From an uncultured Alphaproteobacteria bacterium (lineage in GTDB: Bacteria > Pseudomonadota > Alphaproteobacteria > Caulobacterales > Parvularculaceae), in the NCBI GenBank assembly GCA_902826095.1, contig CADEDN010000001.1, forward strand, positions 248,001-312,000: DNA of 64,000 nt. The letters are read 5' to 3'. The notes beneath the pieces are model-generated. The model did not search any database, was not told where the DNA came from, and saw only the letters and a program-made list of their open reading frames with translations. Positions 32,416 to 42,602 of the stretch are shown here, one piece after another; the first letter of the stretch is position 1; every line of letters starts with the position of its first letter. The translations under genes were made by a program, and so were the position numbers.

Positions 32416-33930
32416 TCAATTAGGACAGGCGCCGGCGTCATAGAGAATGACCGGACCCGCGCCGCGCAGGATTTCATTGAGCCGCCTTGAAGGACTTGCC
32501 GAAAGGCCGATCGCCGCGAGCGCGCGATGCGTCAGCGGCTTCCTGCGGACCGCATCTCTCATGACTTCTCGCCATTGGGGTTCGGCGGCGAAGTCGTAGG
32601 CGGATCCGTCGGGCGTTGCGCGATAGATCAGTCCGCAGGCCTGCGCCGGTCGGCCTTTATGCGAAACGACGCGCCGTCGGCTTTCGTCGTCGCTGACGCC
32701 CGCGAGAAGCAAGAGCGTCCGCGTCCGCGCCGCCGTCGCATGATCAGTCGTCACGCTTGCGCCCGTATCGATCATCAGGCGGGCGAGATGGCGCGATTCC
32801 GAATATTCGTCATAGCGGCGAAAGTCGATGATCGCCGCGTTGAGCGAAAAGAGCGCCAGAAAGACCGCAACGCCGAGCGTCCGGCCGCGCGTTTCATACA
32901 AGTGACCCACATAGGCGCCAAGGCTCAGGAAGGAGGCGTATGCGACGATCGGATAATAGTCGTTCGATTTGAGATTGAGCCCATAGGCCGCGCCGACATA
33001 GGCAAAGAGCGCGCAAAGGCCGAAGAGCCGCGCGATATCGCGTCTTGTCTTGTCGGCGAAACGCGCGCGGAATCCCTTGTCCAGAAATACGGCGCCGGCG
33101 AGCACGAGGAACAGCGTCGTTTCGGCGGCGCTGATCAGATAGAAGATGGGCTGCACGACATAATCCGCCGGGCTCTTGGCGGGCGTGATGATGTCGACAT
33201 AGGGATTGGCGCCGCGGTGGCCGAAATCGATCAGATAGCGGTAAAGCGGATCGCCCGTGACGGCGCCGTAAGCGATCATTTCGATAATAATCAAGGCGGC
33301 AAAGCCGGCGCCTGTCGCGAAAATCGCGGGCCATGAAAGCGGCCGTCGCAGAAGGAGGAACAGGGCGAAAGCCGCGGGAAGAAAAATCGCGACTTCGCGG
33401 CAAAGCCAGGCGCCGCCGGCGACGGCGCCGGCGAGGGCGTAGCGCTTGGGCCCGGCGCCGCCTTTGACGGCGTCCGCGAAAATCCAGATCGAAAGCGCGA
33501 CGAAAAACGCTTCAACGCCGCTGATCGAGACTTCCGACTGTTTGGTGACGAAGAAGGCGGATGTCGCGACAAGCGCCGCCGCGGCGGCGGCGCCCGCCGC
33601 GCCAAGATGGCGGCGTCCAAAGAGCAGCGTGATTGCGACGAGGCCGCCGGCGAAGAGAACATTCGGCAGCGCCGCCGCAAGCTCGCTCGCGCCGAACGCG
33701 GCGAAACTCGCCGCCATCGGGACGATCAGCGGCAGGCGCAGCGCCCAATGCGTCGTCCCGAGCGTCGGCCCGTCTTCACGCCAACGGAGCGCCGCGTCGA
33801 TATATTTTCCGGAATCATTGGGCGCAAGGCCGCTCCAGCCAATGAGCAAGGTTGCGAGGAAAAGGAGGGCGATGACGCCGGCCGCGATCGCCGGTCTGTC
33901 AAACCAGTCCGTTCGATACTCAGCCTTCAT
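32416..33930 (-). CDS. GT39-like membrane glycosyltransferase
   Basis: 504 residues with about 10 helices. GLAPNDSGKYIDAALRWRED gives the acidic periplasmic loop after helix 1 expected of PMT/ArnT-type (GT-C) enzymes; a soluble tail of about 110 residues follows. Such enzymes use polyprenyl-phosphate sugars. Acceptor unknown. It lies 24 nt after the phosphodiesterase gene, suggesting a shared surface-modification or export task. Confidence 0.75.
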   Translation of the reverse strand: MKAEYRTDWFDRPAIAAGVIALLFLATLLIGWSGLAPNDSGKYIDAALRWREDGPTLGTTHWALRLPLIVPMAASFAAFGASELAAALPNVLFAGGLVAITLLFGRRHLGAAGAAAAAALVATSAFFVTKQSEVSISGVEAFFVALSIWIFADAVKGGAGPKRYALAGAVAGGAWLCREVAIFLPAAFALFLLLRRPLSWPAIFATGAGFAALIIIEMIAYGAVTGDPLYRYLIDFGHRGANPYVDIITPAKSPADYVVQPIFYLISAAETTLFLVLAGAVFLDKGFRARFADKTRRDIARLFGLCALFAYVGAAYGLNLKSNDYYPIVAYASFLSLGAYVGHLYETRGRTLGVAVFLALFSLNAAIIDFRRYDEYSESRHLARLMIDTGASVTTDHATAARTRTLLLLAGVSDDESRRRVVSHKGRPAQACGLIYRATPDGSAYDFAAEPQWREVMRDAVRRKPLTHRALAAIGLSASPSRRLNEILRGAGPVILYDAGACPN

Positions 33931-33954
33931 GGCGATCCGCGCCGGAAACTCCGC

Positions 33955-35520
33955 TCACGCCGAAGCGGCTACCGGCGTTCGCGTAGCGACGCAATCTGCC
34001 GGCGCGTCGTCGAAAAGCGCCGCCGCGCAGCGGCCGAGATCCTTGATGTCGCGGACGGCGCCGAAGGCCGCGGAATGCGCGCCCGGCCCGATGGCGAGGG
34101 CGAAAGCGTCCGGCGCATGGTTGCCGCCTCTGCCGGTTTCGAGTTGCGCGCGGATCTCGCCGATCGTCGGCGAATGGATCGCGGTCGCCGGTGCGTCGGG
34201 CCTGTAGCCGACAATGAGATCGGGAATACGCTCCGTCCGCGCGCCGGGAAACAGTCTGTGCGCGTCCAGAATGTCGCCGAACAGCGGTTCGCCCGTCGCC
34301 GCGACCTTGATCTTCATGAGCTCGGCGATCAGCCAGCGGCGATAATCGGCGAGCGCCGCGCCGTCGGCGTCGAAATAGCCGTCGCTCTCGCGGCCCTTGA
34401 TGTTGAAGCGGATGAAGGCCTCGCCGCCCGAGGCGCAGCGGAACGACGGCGTTCTTGCAAAATCGATCCCGCCGAGCAGCGTGCGGTTGACGACGAAATC
34501 CTGAACGTCCTCGCCGAGCGCTTCGGCGAGCGCGTATTGCAGGCGATAGGGAACATGCGCGCGAAGGCGCGCGATCAAGCCGGGCTTGCGCTTTGCGGGC
34601 GCGCTCTCGCCGCGCTCCTTCGCAAAGGCGGCGTTGAGGCGGGCGAGGATCTCGTCGAGGAAATGATCCTGCGCGCGGTTCGCCGCCATGCCGTGCAGCG
34701 CCATCAGCAGGATCGTCGTCCGCCCGTCATCGACCTTTTGCAGCAGCCGCCCAAGCTCGCGGTCCTGCGCCTTGTAGACTTCGAGCAGCGCTTCCTTGTC
34801 CGCCTGCGATCCGAAATCGCCGTCGACGACAAGGAGATTGTGGCCGGCGCGATGGATCTCGTAATAGCCGACGACGAAGAACCGCCAGTCCTCGCGCTCC
34901 ATCAAGAACAGCGTCGCGTCGGTCTTGCGGCGCATCGCGTCAATCATGCTGTCGCGGATGCGCCGGCTCTGGGCGAGCGACTTCGGCACCGGCACTTCCT
35001 TGCCGATCGGCCGGCGCCCGAAGCGGCGCTTGATCTCGGCGAGCAGCGTCCGGTCGGTCGACGTCGCCGCGCCGCTGCTCTGGAAGGACCAGTTGAAAAT
35101 CTCAAGGCAAGGCGATTTCGCGGGATCAAGCGTGAAGCCCGCGTCAAGCGCGATCGACTTGACGCCCCGCCGCGCGAGACTGTGCCAGAACGGCTCAAAA
35201 TGGAATTTGTCGATCCAGTCCATTTTCGACGTGCGCTTGAAACGCATCGCGTCGGCGCACCACTGGAAAGGATAATAATGGCCGTGAACGCCGGGGTCCT
35301 CGCCGGAAGCGAAGGTCGGCCAGACCGAGGCGCTCATATGGGCGGCGGGCGAGGAGAGTTCCGATAATGCGCCGTCTTTCATCATGCCGCGCAACACCGG
35401 CAATGCATCAAGATGCGCCTGCGCGAATTGAAGGCTCATCGCGTCAACCATGACCATCAGGACGCGCGGCTCGCCCTGCGGCGCGCGACTGTCTTGTCGG
35501 TTAAAGCTGTGAACCCCCAT
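33955..35520 (-). CDS. Type I phosphodiesterase / nucleotide pyrophosphatase family protein
   Basis: 521 residues from ATG 35520. RVLMVMVDAMSLQFAQ gives the metal-binding Asp; SASVWPTFASGEDPGVHGHY carries the nucleophile (Thr) region of the alkaline phosphatase superfamily; LLMALHGMAANRAQDHFLDE replaces the usual SDHG metal site with ALHGM, a deviation. IPDLIVGY fits the third site. No signal peptide is seen. Possible substrates are nucleotide sugars or phospho-lipids. Confidence 0.75.
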   Translation of the reverse strand: MGVHSFNRQDSRAPQGEPRVLMVMVDAMSLQFAQAHLDALPVLRGMMKDGALSELSSPAAHMSASVWPTFASGEDPGVHGHYYPFQWCADAMRFKRTSKMDWIDKFHFEPFWHSLARRGVKSIALDAGFTLDPAKSPCLEIFNWSFQSSGAATSTDRTLLAEIKRRFGRRPIGKEVPVPKSLAQSRRIRDSMIDAMRRKTDATLFLMEREDWRFFVVGYYEIHRAGHNLLVVDGDFGSQADKEALLEVYKAQDRELGRLLQKVDDGRTTILLMALHGMAANRAQDHFLDEILARLNAAFAKERGESAPAKRKPGLIARLRAHVPYRLQYALAEALGEDVQDFVVNRTLLGGIDFARTPSFRCASGGEAFIRFNIKGRESDGYFDADGAALADYRRWLIAELMKIKVAATGEPLFGDILDAHRLFPGARTERIPDLIVGYRPDAPATAIHSPTIGEIRAQLETGRGGNHAPDAFALAIGPGAHSAAFGAVRDIKDLGRCAAALFDDAPADCVATRTPVAASA

Positions 35521-35657
35521 GAACCCCGCCTGACGCATCCTCAGGAAAAGCACGGTCTATACCAGTCCGGATTTGACGAGGCGAGTCCGCATGATGCGCT
35601 CGCGAACCGGCGGCGCGGACAATTTTCCGCGCGCCCGCCGACGCGCCTCGCGAAGCG

Positions 35658-36590
35658 TCAGAAGTCAGGCTTCAGGCTGACTTTTTCGAGTTCTCTCGCG
35701 ACCATGCGCCCCAGCACGGCGGGGCCGATCCAGGTCAGGAGGCAGAAGGCGACCCAGAAGATCGCGGCGCCGTTGGCGATTGCAGGCGGCGCTGACCGCA
35801 GCACGGTCCTCGCCAGAATGTTGTAGCCGATCCAAAGGCCGATCAGGATGAACACGCGCGTCTTGCCGTCAAACTGCTGCATGAACATCGCCCATCCCCA
35901 CCACAGGGCCATCAGCGGGTTTTTCTTGATTTTGGTCTGGCAGAGAAGATTGACCGCGGCTTCATTCTGCGCGTCGTGACGCAGCGCCCAGAGCGCCAGA
36001 TCATGCGCCTTCTCAAGGTCATTGCGCCTCAACGCGATCTTTCCGCGTGCGATCAGCAAGTAATCATTGTCGACGACATGGTCTGGCGCGCTCGCCAGCA
36101 GCGTGTCCGCCGCGTCGAGTTCGCCTTTGTCGATGAGGAAGTCGGCGTAAGAGGAAATGACGGAAGGGTCGGCGGGATCGAGCCTTAGCGCCTCTTCGAA
36201 GGCCGTGCGCGCCTCGTTGAGCTTCGCGCAGGAATCAAAGAGCGCGCCGAGCAGGCGGTGCGACTCCGCGTCTTCAGGGTCAAGTTCGATCGCGCGCCGG
36301 ATCGATTGTTCCGCGAGCGCGAAATCCTTCTGGCGCAGATGGGCGAGCCCTTCGACGCGGTGGGCGAGTATGAGCGAGGGGTCGGTCGAAAGGGCCGCTT
36401 GCGCCTCCTTCAGCGCATCCTTGGCGAAACCCTTGTCGATGAAGCAGGCGGCGAGCAGCGCTTGCGCATAGGCGTGATCGGGATGGCGGGCGAGCACGGC
36501 CTTGATTTCGTCAATTGCGCTGTCGAGGCTTCCTGCGGCGATGAGCGCATGCGCCTTTGCGAGCGAGCCTTCCATCGTGTCGTCTGTCAT
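35658..36590 (-). CDS. TPR protein with C-terminal membrane helices
   Basis: 310 residues. Six or so TPR units span residues 8-215 (HPDHAYAQALLAACFIDKGF, DPEDAESHRLLGALFDSC and others), then two membrane helices near 235-300 (VFILIGLWIGYNIL, IFWVAFCLLTWIGPAVL). A cytoplasmic scaffold fixed to the membrane is likely. It starts 9 nt after the AAA+ gene, so the ATPase may act at this scaffold. Confidence 0.8.
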   Translation of the reverse strand: MTDDTMEGSLAKAHALIAAGSLDSAIDEIKAVLARHPDHAYAQALLAACFIDKGFAKDALKEAQAALSTDPSLILAHRVEGLAHLRQKDFALAEQSIRRAIELDPEDAESHRLLGALFDSCAKLNEARTAFEEALRLDPADPSVISSYADFLIDKGELDAADTLLASAPDHVVDNDYLLIARGKIALRRNDLEKAHDLALWALRHDAQNEAAVNLLCQTKIKKNPLMALWWGWAMFMQQFDGKTRVFILIGLWIGYNILARTVLRSAPPAIANGAAIFWVAFCLLTWIGPAVLGRMVARELEKVSLKPDF

Positions 36591-36599
36591 CGGGCGGCG

Positions 36600-37949
36600 C
36601 TATTTGGCGTGGCGATCAAGGAAGGCGACGACATCGTCGTAGAGCCCGCCCTGATTTGCGTATTTCGCGTAGTTTCGCGCCGATGTCAGCCATTCGATCG
36701 TCGTCGCTTTGACGGTCTTCAGCGCCTCGGCGAAATGCGTCGGCGAAATCGGCGCGACGGAACCGGAAAGGCTCTCTTCGATCGCGAGATCGCACGCCTC
36801 CTCGACAAGGCTCGCGAGATCGGCGCCGGAAAATCCCGAAGTCTGGCGCGCGATCATGTCAAGATCGAGCGTCGGCGATTGCGGGCGCTCCGCAAGCAGG
36901 CGGGCGAGGATCTCGCGGCGCGCCGGCGCGTCGGGTGGGGGCACGAAAATGAACCGGTCGAACCGTCCATGGCGGCGAAAGGCGCTGTCGATCGCCCACG
37001 GAACATTGGTCGCCGCCAGAATGAGGACGCCCTCGTTGACGCTCCCGAAACCGTCCATCTCGGCGAGAAATGTCGACACCATGGCGGCGCCAGTCGAGGA
37101 CTCGCCGAAGCGGCGGCGCGCGGCGAGCGCTTCAAGCTCGTCGAAGAACAGCACGGCCGGCGCCTGCTGGCGCGCTTCGCGAAAGATCGCCGCGAGACGC
37201 TTTTCCGACTCGCCGATATACATGTCGAGCACGTCGGGGATTTCGACATTGACGAATTTGGCGCCGCATTCGCCCGCGGTTGCGCGCGCCAGCATCGTCT
37301 TGCCGCAGCCGGGCGGGCCGTACATCAAAACGCCGCCGCCGGACTTCTTGCGAAAGCGCTGGAACAGGGACGGTTTCTGGAACGGCAGGATGATTTTTCG
37401 ACTGATCTGCGCCTTGACGTCGTCGAGTCCGCCGACGTCGGAAAAGCGGATCCGGTCGCGAACGGCGAGCGGCGCAAAGACCGGTTCGTCGCCTGGTTGG
37501 TCGCCGATTGGCCGGCCAGTGAGATCAACGATTGTCGCGCCGCGCGTTTTCGCCGGCGCCGCGGCGAGGCGCGCATCGATCGCGGCGTCGCGAAGCGCCG
37601 CGTCTTCTGCGACAAGCGGCCGATAAGTTTCGACGGCGTCGCCGAGCCGGCCCAACGCGATCAGCGCCCGCACGCGATCGAGCTTCTCGTCATTGCTGTC
37701 GCCCGCAGCCCAGGCAAGCGCGCCTTCCCCGCGATCGGTTTCAAGCAGCAACCGGCTCACAAGAGACTTGACGGGCGCGGAGAGCGCGCCGTTCTTTGGC
37801 GGGCCGGCACAGAAGAAATCGAGAGCCGCGGCTTGGTCGGCCGTTTCACGTGCGGCGCGGATGAGGCTTCGATAGAGCGCGTCCGAGGCCGGCGCCGCGC
37901 GACAAACCTCGATCAGGTCGTTCAAAGCTTCGTTCTCTTCGGCCGCCAT
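36600..37949 (-). CDS. AAA+ ATPase, CDC48/FtsH-like single module
   Basis: 449 residues. The N-terminal 160 residues are helical, perhaps TPR-like. FSDVGGLDDVKAQISRKIIL opens the AAA module; Walker A is GPPGCGKT, Walker B AVLFFDELEAL, sensor 1 LAATN and the Arg finger region FRRHGRFDRFIF, then the C-terminal lid TSGFSGADLASLVEEAC. This is a remodelling ATPase of the classic AAA clade; no protease domain. ATG 37949 follows GGAGCGCGCAAGGG; ATG 37976 and 37967 are alternatives. Confidence 0.87.
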   Translation of the reverse strand: MAAEENEALNDLIEVCRAAPASDALYRSLIRAARETADQAAALDFFCAGPPKNGALSAPVKSLVSRLLLETDRGEGALAWAAGDSNDEKLDRVRALIALGRLGDAVETYRPLVAEDAALRDAAIDARLAAAPAKTRGATIVDLTGRPIGDQPGDEPVFAPLAVRDRIRFSDVGGLDDVKAQISRKIILPFQKPSLFQRFRKKSGGGVLMYGPPGCGKTMLARATAGECGAKFVNVEIPDVLDMYIGESEKRLAAIFREARQQAPAVLFFDELEALAARRRFGESSTGAAMVSTFLAEMDGFGSVNEGVLILAATNVPWAIDSAFRRHGRFDRFIFVPPPDAPARREILARLLAERPQSPTLDLDMIARQTSGFSGADLASLVEEACDLAIEESLSGSVAPISPTHFAEALKTVKATTIEWLTSARNYAKYANQGGLYDDVVAFLDRHAK

Positions 37950-37996
37950 GCCCTTGCGCGCTCCCATGATCCGCACAAGGCCTTAGCACGCCGCCC

Positions 37997-38923
37997 TTAA
38001 AGCCGGAACGCCTTCAGCGCCGCTTTGGCGATCGGTTCGCCCCATTCCTGGACGAAGTGGCCGGCGTCGGCGATCTCCATCGGTTCGGGGCAGCCTTTGA
38101 TGAATTTCCGCAAGTAATGCATCGACGGCGGGCCGAGGACCGGGTCCTGCATGCCGACGGCCATGAAGCTCTCGCCGTTCCACTCTTCCGACCAGAACTT
38201 CCGGGCGCGGAGGGATGTCTCGACGCCCTCCTTCGACAAGGGCGTCAGATCCGCGGCTCCTTGCTCTTTCAGCATCACGAGTTCCGGAAAGCGGCGGACG
38301 CCGCCCTTGTAGCGCTGGTCGGGAAAGGGCGCGTCATAGGCGGCCATTTCGGCGTCGGAGAGGATCGGCGTCGCGCGCTTCATCAGCTCGCCGACTTTGA
38401 GGTCCGGCTGCGACCGGTTGAACGCGCGCCACATGGCGAAACCCGCCGGCGCTTCCTCGCCGCCGGGAAGGCCGGTGTTCATGACGATGAGGCGGGTGTA
38501 GCGTTGCGGCGCCGCCATCGGCAAGGTGAGGCCGAGGACGCCGCCCCAATCCTGCACGACGAGACAGATGTTCTTCAGATCGATGCGCTCGACGAAAGCG
38601 AGCAGCGCGTCGCGGTGGAAATGATAGGTGTAGAGATTATCGTCGACCGGCTTGTCCGAGCGGCCAAAGCCGAACATGTCGACGGCGACGGCGCGATGCC
38701 CCGCCGCAGTGAAGACCGGGATCATCTTGCGGAAGAGATAGGCCCATGACGGCTCGCCATGGATCATGAGGAACGTCGCTCTCGCGTCCTTCGGCCCCTC
38801 ATCGACATAATGCATGCGGAGGCCCTCAAAGCCCTTGAAGCCCTCGACATAATGCGGCGCGTAAGGCCAGCCGGGGAGATCGGCGAAACGGTCGTCGGGC
38901 GTTCTGAGGGCTTCGATGGGCAT
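37997..38923 (-). CDS. Haloalkane dehalogenase-type alpha/beta hydrolase
   Basis: 308 residues. LRTPDDRFADLPGWPYAPHY at the N-terminus, HGEPSWAYLFRKM (oxyanion hole and halide-binding Trp), VQDWGGVLGLTLP (nucleophile Asp with Trp), VGMQDPVLGP (acid) and DAGHFVQEWG (His) match subfamily HLD-I. It would hydrolyse carbon-halogen bonds, releasing an alcohol and halide. Physiological substrate unknown. ATG 38923 has AAGGA upstream. Confidence 0.88.
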   Translation of the reverse strand: MPIEALRTPDDRFADLPGWPYAPHYVEGFKGFEGLRMHYVDEGPKDARATFLMIHGEPSWAYLFRKMIPVFTAAGHRAVAVDMFGFGRSDKPVDDNLYTYHFHRDALLAFVERIDLKNICLVVQDWGGVLGLTLPMAAPQRYTRLIVMNTGLPGGEEAPAGFAMWRAFNRSQPDLKVGELMKRATPILSDAEMAAYDAPFPDQRYKGGVRRFPELVMLKEQGAADLTPLSKEGVETSLRARKFWSEEWNGESFMAVGMQDPVLGPPSMHYLRKFIKGCPEPMEIADAGHFVQEWGEPIAKAALKAFRL

Positions 38924-39022
38924 CGGCGGGATCCTTGCGGCTTGCGTCCATGATGACGCCGCGGATGGCGGCGCGTAAAGCGCCTTGCGCATCAAAGCGC
39001 CGGGCGAAGATGTGGCGACGCG

Positions 39023-40237
39023 TCACCTTGCGGCGGGCGCGGTTCTGACGCCGTCGGCGATATCGCCGCTCGGGTAAAGGACGACCTCTTCTCCTTGCGC
39101 GAGGCCGCCGAGGATTTCGGCGTCGGCGCCGTTGTTATGGCCGATGTCGACGATCGTCTGCGCGGCGCGGCCGGCGGCGATCTTGTAGACCGCCCATTTC
39201 TCGCCGACGCGAAAGAGCGCGCTCGCCGGCGCCTTCAGCGCGTCGTTATTTTCCCAGACGACGATCCGCGCCTCGACGCGGTAGCCGTCCCCGAGTTTCT
39301 CGCTGTCGTTTCGCCCGCCTTCAAGGCCGATGATGGTGTTGACGCGCTGCTCTTCGACGCCAAGCGCCGAAATCTTGGTGAAGCCCAGCGGCTCAATGCG
39401 CAGGACGACGCCGGCGAGCACGCCGTCGCCGCCCCATTTGTCGATGATGACGCGGTCGCCGACCGAGACCTTGACGGCGTCGGTTGACAACAGCTCGGCG
39501 ACGACTTCAAGGTCCGTATGCGGATCGCCGATTTCGAGAATCGGCTGGCCGGCCGAAACGATCGCCTCGCTCTCCTGGAGAACGCGCAGGATATGTCCGG
39601 AGACCGGCGCCGTAATGGCGATCGGATCGGGCCTTGCGCTTTCCGGGGCGGCGTCGTCCGGCGATTTCAGCATCGCTTCGGCGCGCGCAAGTTCGGCCTC
39701 CCGCATGGCGACCGCCGCGATCGACGCTTCAAGCGCCGCCCGCGCGCCGGTCAGCGTGATCTCGGCGCGGTCCAATCCGCGTTTGGCGAGCGCGCCGCCG
39801 TTGAAGAGCTCCCGAGCGCGCTCTGCTTCCTGCCGGCTGAAATCGGCGTCGGCGCGCGCGCGTCTTGTCTCGGCGCGGGCGAGGGCGAGACCGGCGCGCG
39901 CCTCCTCGACGGCGGCTTCGGCCTGTTCGCGCGTCCGGATGTCGAGCGCGGCCGGATAGACCGGCGCCAACTCCGCGACAATCGTTTCGCCTTTGACGAC
40001 GTCGGCCCCGGCGTCGAAGGCGACGCGAAGCAGGCGGCCATTGATTGGCGCCGAGACGACATAGCGGTCGCGTACGCGGGTTTTCGCCTCTTCATCGATT
40101 GTCGACATCATGGCGCCGCGCGTCACGACGCCGACATCGACCGCGACCGCCCTCGGCCGGAATGCGAAAGCAAGAAACGCCGCGATCAGCGCGGCGGCGG
40201 CGCTGATGACGACAAGGCGCGATGTGAGGCCCTTCAC
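39023..40237 (-). CDS. HlyD/MacA-type periplasmic adaptor
   Basis: 404 residues. One N-terminal membrane helix, then a biotinyl-lipoyl half (FDAGADVVKGETIVAELAPV), a long coiled coil (residues 80-175, EQAEAAVEEARAGLALARAE), the matching half (ITAPVSGHILRVLQESEAIV) and a beta barrel. It links an inner-membrane exporter to an outer-membrane channel. It is 4 nt after the FtsX-type permease, giving a full tripartite set minus the outer-membrane protein. Confidence 0.9.
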   Translation of the reverse strand: MKGLTSRLVVISAAAALIAAFLAFAFRPRAVAVDVGVVTRGAMMSTIDEEAKTRVRDRYVVSAPINGRLLRVAFDAGADVVKGETIVAELAPVYPAALDIRTREQAEAAVEEARAGLALARAETRRARADADFSRQEAERARELFNGGALAKRGLDRAEITLTGARAALEASIAAVAMREAELARAEAMLKSPDDAAPESARPDPIAITAPVSGHILRVLQESEAIVSAGQPILEIGDPHTDLEVVAELLSTDAVKVSVGDRVIIDKWGGDGVLAGVVLRIEPLGFTKISALGVEEQRVNTIIGLEGGRNDSEKLGDGYRVEARIVVWENNDALKAPASALFRVGEKWAVYKIAAGRAAQTIVDIGHNNGADAEILGGLAQGEEVVLYPSGDIADGVRTAPAAR

Positions 40238-40241
40238 GCGG

Positions 40242-42602
40242 TCACTCCCTCGATTTCAGCACCGGCACGAGATCGAATTTGTTGATGTCGCGCTGCACCG
40301 CCGCGCCCGCCGCGGCGGCGGCGATCAAGATGACGATCGCGGCAAAGCCGAACCCCTGCGCCTCGACGACGACTGGAATCGAATAAAGGTCGGTGCTCAT
40401 CGCCGTCGCCACATAGGTCCAGAGCAGATAGCCGATCAGGGCGCCGACCGGCAATGCGAGGATCGACAGCGCCCCAAGCTCGCCGAGCAGCACATAGCCC
40501 GTCTCGATCTTGGTGAAACCGAGAATGCGCAATGTCGCAAGATCGCGCTCGCGTTCGATGAAGGCGATGCGCGCGTTATTGTAGACGACGCCCGCCGCGA
40601 TGATGATCGATATCGCCATCATGATCGACCGGAATGTGCCAGGGCCCTCGTCGAGCAGCTTCTTGAAATTCAGATAGGCCTCGCGTCTTAAACTGACGCC
40701 AGCAGCCATCGGCATGTCTTTGAGGCGCTGATAGATCGCGTCGCTCGCGGCGGGGTCGATCTTCAAATGCGCGCCGGAAATGCGCCCCTGTTCCTTGAGC
40801 GCGCGGCCAAGCGCCTCGCTGTTCATGTAGACCGGCGTTCCGACGAGGCTGTCGACAAATCCTGCGACTGGAATCTGAAGCGTCGGGCGGCGTCCTTCGC
40901 GGATTTCGACGGTGAGCGTGTCGCCGACCCTGATCCGCAGCGCCTCGGCGTATTGGCGCGCGAGAATGATCCCGTCGCCCGCGATCCGCACCTCTCGCAA
41001 ATCGGAATCAAGCGCGCGGCTAAGGCGCGGCGCGTCGGCGAGGCCGGCGATTGTCGCGATCCGCTCGCGGCCGCCATGGACGAGCAGCGCCGGCGCGGCG
41101 CGAAAGGGCTCCGCGACGAGGACGCCGTCGATGCGTTTGAAGTCGTAGAGCGTCGTTTCCGACAAGGGCTCGGCGAAGGTGACGAGAATGTCGCTGCGGT
41201 CGATGATGTTGAAGCTCGTCTCCAGCATGTAGTCGACGGCGCTTGTCTGGAACCGCATCATGACCGCAAGCCCCATCGCGGCGCCGACGCCAAGGCAGGT
41301 GAGGCCGGCGCGAACCGGACTGCGCAACAGCCGGCGCAAGATCATGCGCGTCGGCTGATCGACCTTGAACAGCGCCGCCCCGAGCGCGCCGCGCCGCGAA
41401 TATTTCGGCGGCGCGGGCGGGCGCATGGCGATCGCGGGGGCGAGCCGCGCGGAAGAGGCGACGGCGATGAGGCCGCCGAGCGCGGCGGTCATGCCGCTCG
41501 CGGCGAGCGCGGCGCCCAAGGTCCGGTATTCCGGCAGGAAAATCAGGAAGGGGAAATAGAAATAGCGCTGATAGATCGCCGTAATCATGCGTCCGAGATA
41601 AAGCCCGCCGAGCCAGCCGGCGATCGTTCCAAGGACGGCGATGATCAGGGCGAAGAGGAGGTAATGGAAAGCGATCTCTAGATTGGAAAAGCCGAACGCC
41701 TTCATGAGGCCGATCTGCGAGCGCTCGGTCTGGACGAGCCGCGTCATCACGATGTTCAGCAGGAAGGCCGACACGGCGAGGAAGAGCGGCGTCATCACGC
41801 GATCCATGGTCGCAAGCTGTTTCAGCTCCTCGACGAGATATTTGTTGGAGATCTGGTCCGCGCGCGCATAGGCGCCGGTCGCGCCGTAAGGCGCAAGCAG
41901 CCGGTCGAGCGCCGGCAGCGCCCGCCTTTCGTCCGCGCCGTCTGACAGCGTCAGGACCGCTTCGTTGAACGCGCCGTCAAGATCGTAGGCGGCCTCCATC
42001 GCTTCGCGTCCGATCCAAAGCACCGCGAAGCGCTTCGGGTCGGAGGCGATGTCGCCGGGCGGGATCGTGTAGATGAACTCCGGCGAGAGGGCGAGGCCGG
42101 CGATGCGGAACGTCTGAAGCGCGCCATGCAGGGTGACGGCGATCGCGTCGCCGGGGCGGATCGCGTGCTCGCGGGCGAAGGGTTCGAGCAATAGCGCCTC
42201 GCTCGTCGAATGCGGCGCCGGCATGCGCCCGTCGACGAGATGCACGTCGTTGATGCGCCGGTCGGCGCCGGCGTCGATTGAAACGAGCCGCGCGCTGATC
42301 GGCGCCGGAAAATCATCGAGATTGACGAGGCCGGCGCCGCTGATGCGTCCTTCCGCCGACGCGACGCCGTCGATCGCGCGAATGTCCTCGATGAGCCGGT
42401 TCGGCGCGCGAGTCACCGGCGCATAAAGATCGGCGACGCGATAGCGGTCGTAATAGGCCCGCATCGTCGCGTCGAGCGAGGCGATCATCCCGCGCGACAT
42501 GACGAGCAGCGCGATGCCGGCGCCGATGACGAGGACGATCGCCAGCGCCTGGCCTTTCACCCGCCACAGATCGCGCAAGAGCTTGACGTGAAGCTTTCTC
42601 AC
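40242..42602 (-). CDS. ABC transporter permease, FtsX/MacB-like, two repeats
   Basis: 786 residues from GTG 42602, which overlaps the ATPase stop (GTGA). [20 protein letters not shown] starts the first helix, a large periplasmic domain follows, then two FtsX blocks of three to four helices each (about 265-425 and 670-775). This double-FtsX architecture is found in LolC/YbbP-like exporters that move lipids or peptides from the membrane rather than across it. Cargo unknown. Confidence 0.88.
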   Translation of the reverse strand: MRKLHVKLLRDLWRVKGQALAIVLVIGAGIALLVMSRGMIASLDATMRAYYDRYRVADLYAPVTRAPNRLIEDIRAIDGVASAEGRISGAGLVNLDDFPAPISARLVSIDAGADRRINDVHLVDGRMPAPHSTSEALLLEPFAREHAIRPGDAIAVTLHGALQTFRIAGLALSPEFIYTIPPGDIASDPKRFAVLWIGREAMEAAYDLDGAFNEAVLTLSDGADERRALPALDRLLAPYGATGAYARADQISNKYLVEELKQLATMDRVMTPLFLAVSAFLLNIVMTRLVQTERSQIGLMKAFGFSNLEIAFHYLLFALIIAVLGTIAGWLGGLYLGRMITAIYQRYFYFPFLIFLPEYRTLGAALAASGMTAALGGLIAVASSARLAPAIAMRPPAPPKYSRRGALGAALFKVDQPTRMILRRLLRSPVRAGLTCLGVGAAMGLAVMMRFQTSAVDYMLETSFNIIDRSDILVTFAEPLSETTLYDFKRIDGVLVAEPFRAAPALLVHGGRERIATIAGLADAPRLSRALDSDLREVRIAGDGIILARQYAEALRIRVGDTLTVEIREGRRPTLQIPVAGFVDSLVGTPVYMNSEALGRALKEQGRISGAHLKIDPAASDAIYQRLKDMPMAAGVSLRREAYLNFKKLLDEGPGTFRSIMMAISIIIAAGVVYNNARIAFIERERDLATLRILGFTKIETGYVLLGELGALSILALPVGALIGYLLWTYVATAMSTDLYSIPVVVEAQGFGFAAIVILIAAAAAGAAVQRDINKFDLVPVLKSRE

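Noticed and set aside
37842-37857. Possible second parS (CGTTTCACGTGCGGCG)
   Set aside because: Only the left half matches; the right half fails and it lies in the AAA+ coding region.
33607-38000. Long + frames of 586 and 580 codons
   Set aside because: Antisense to the glycosyltransferase, phosphodiesterase, TPR and AAA+ genes; no motif and shadow composition.
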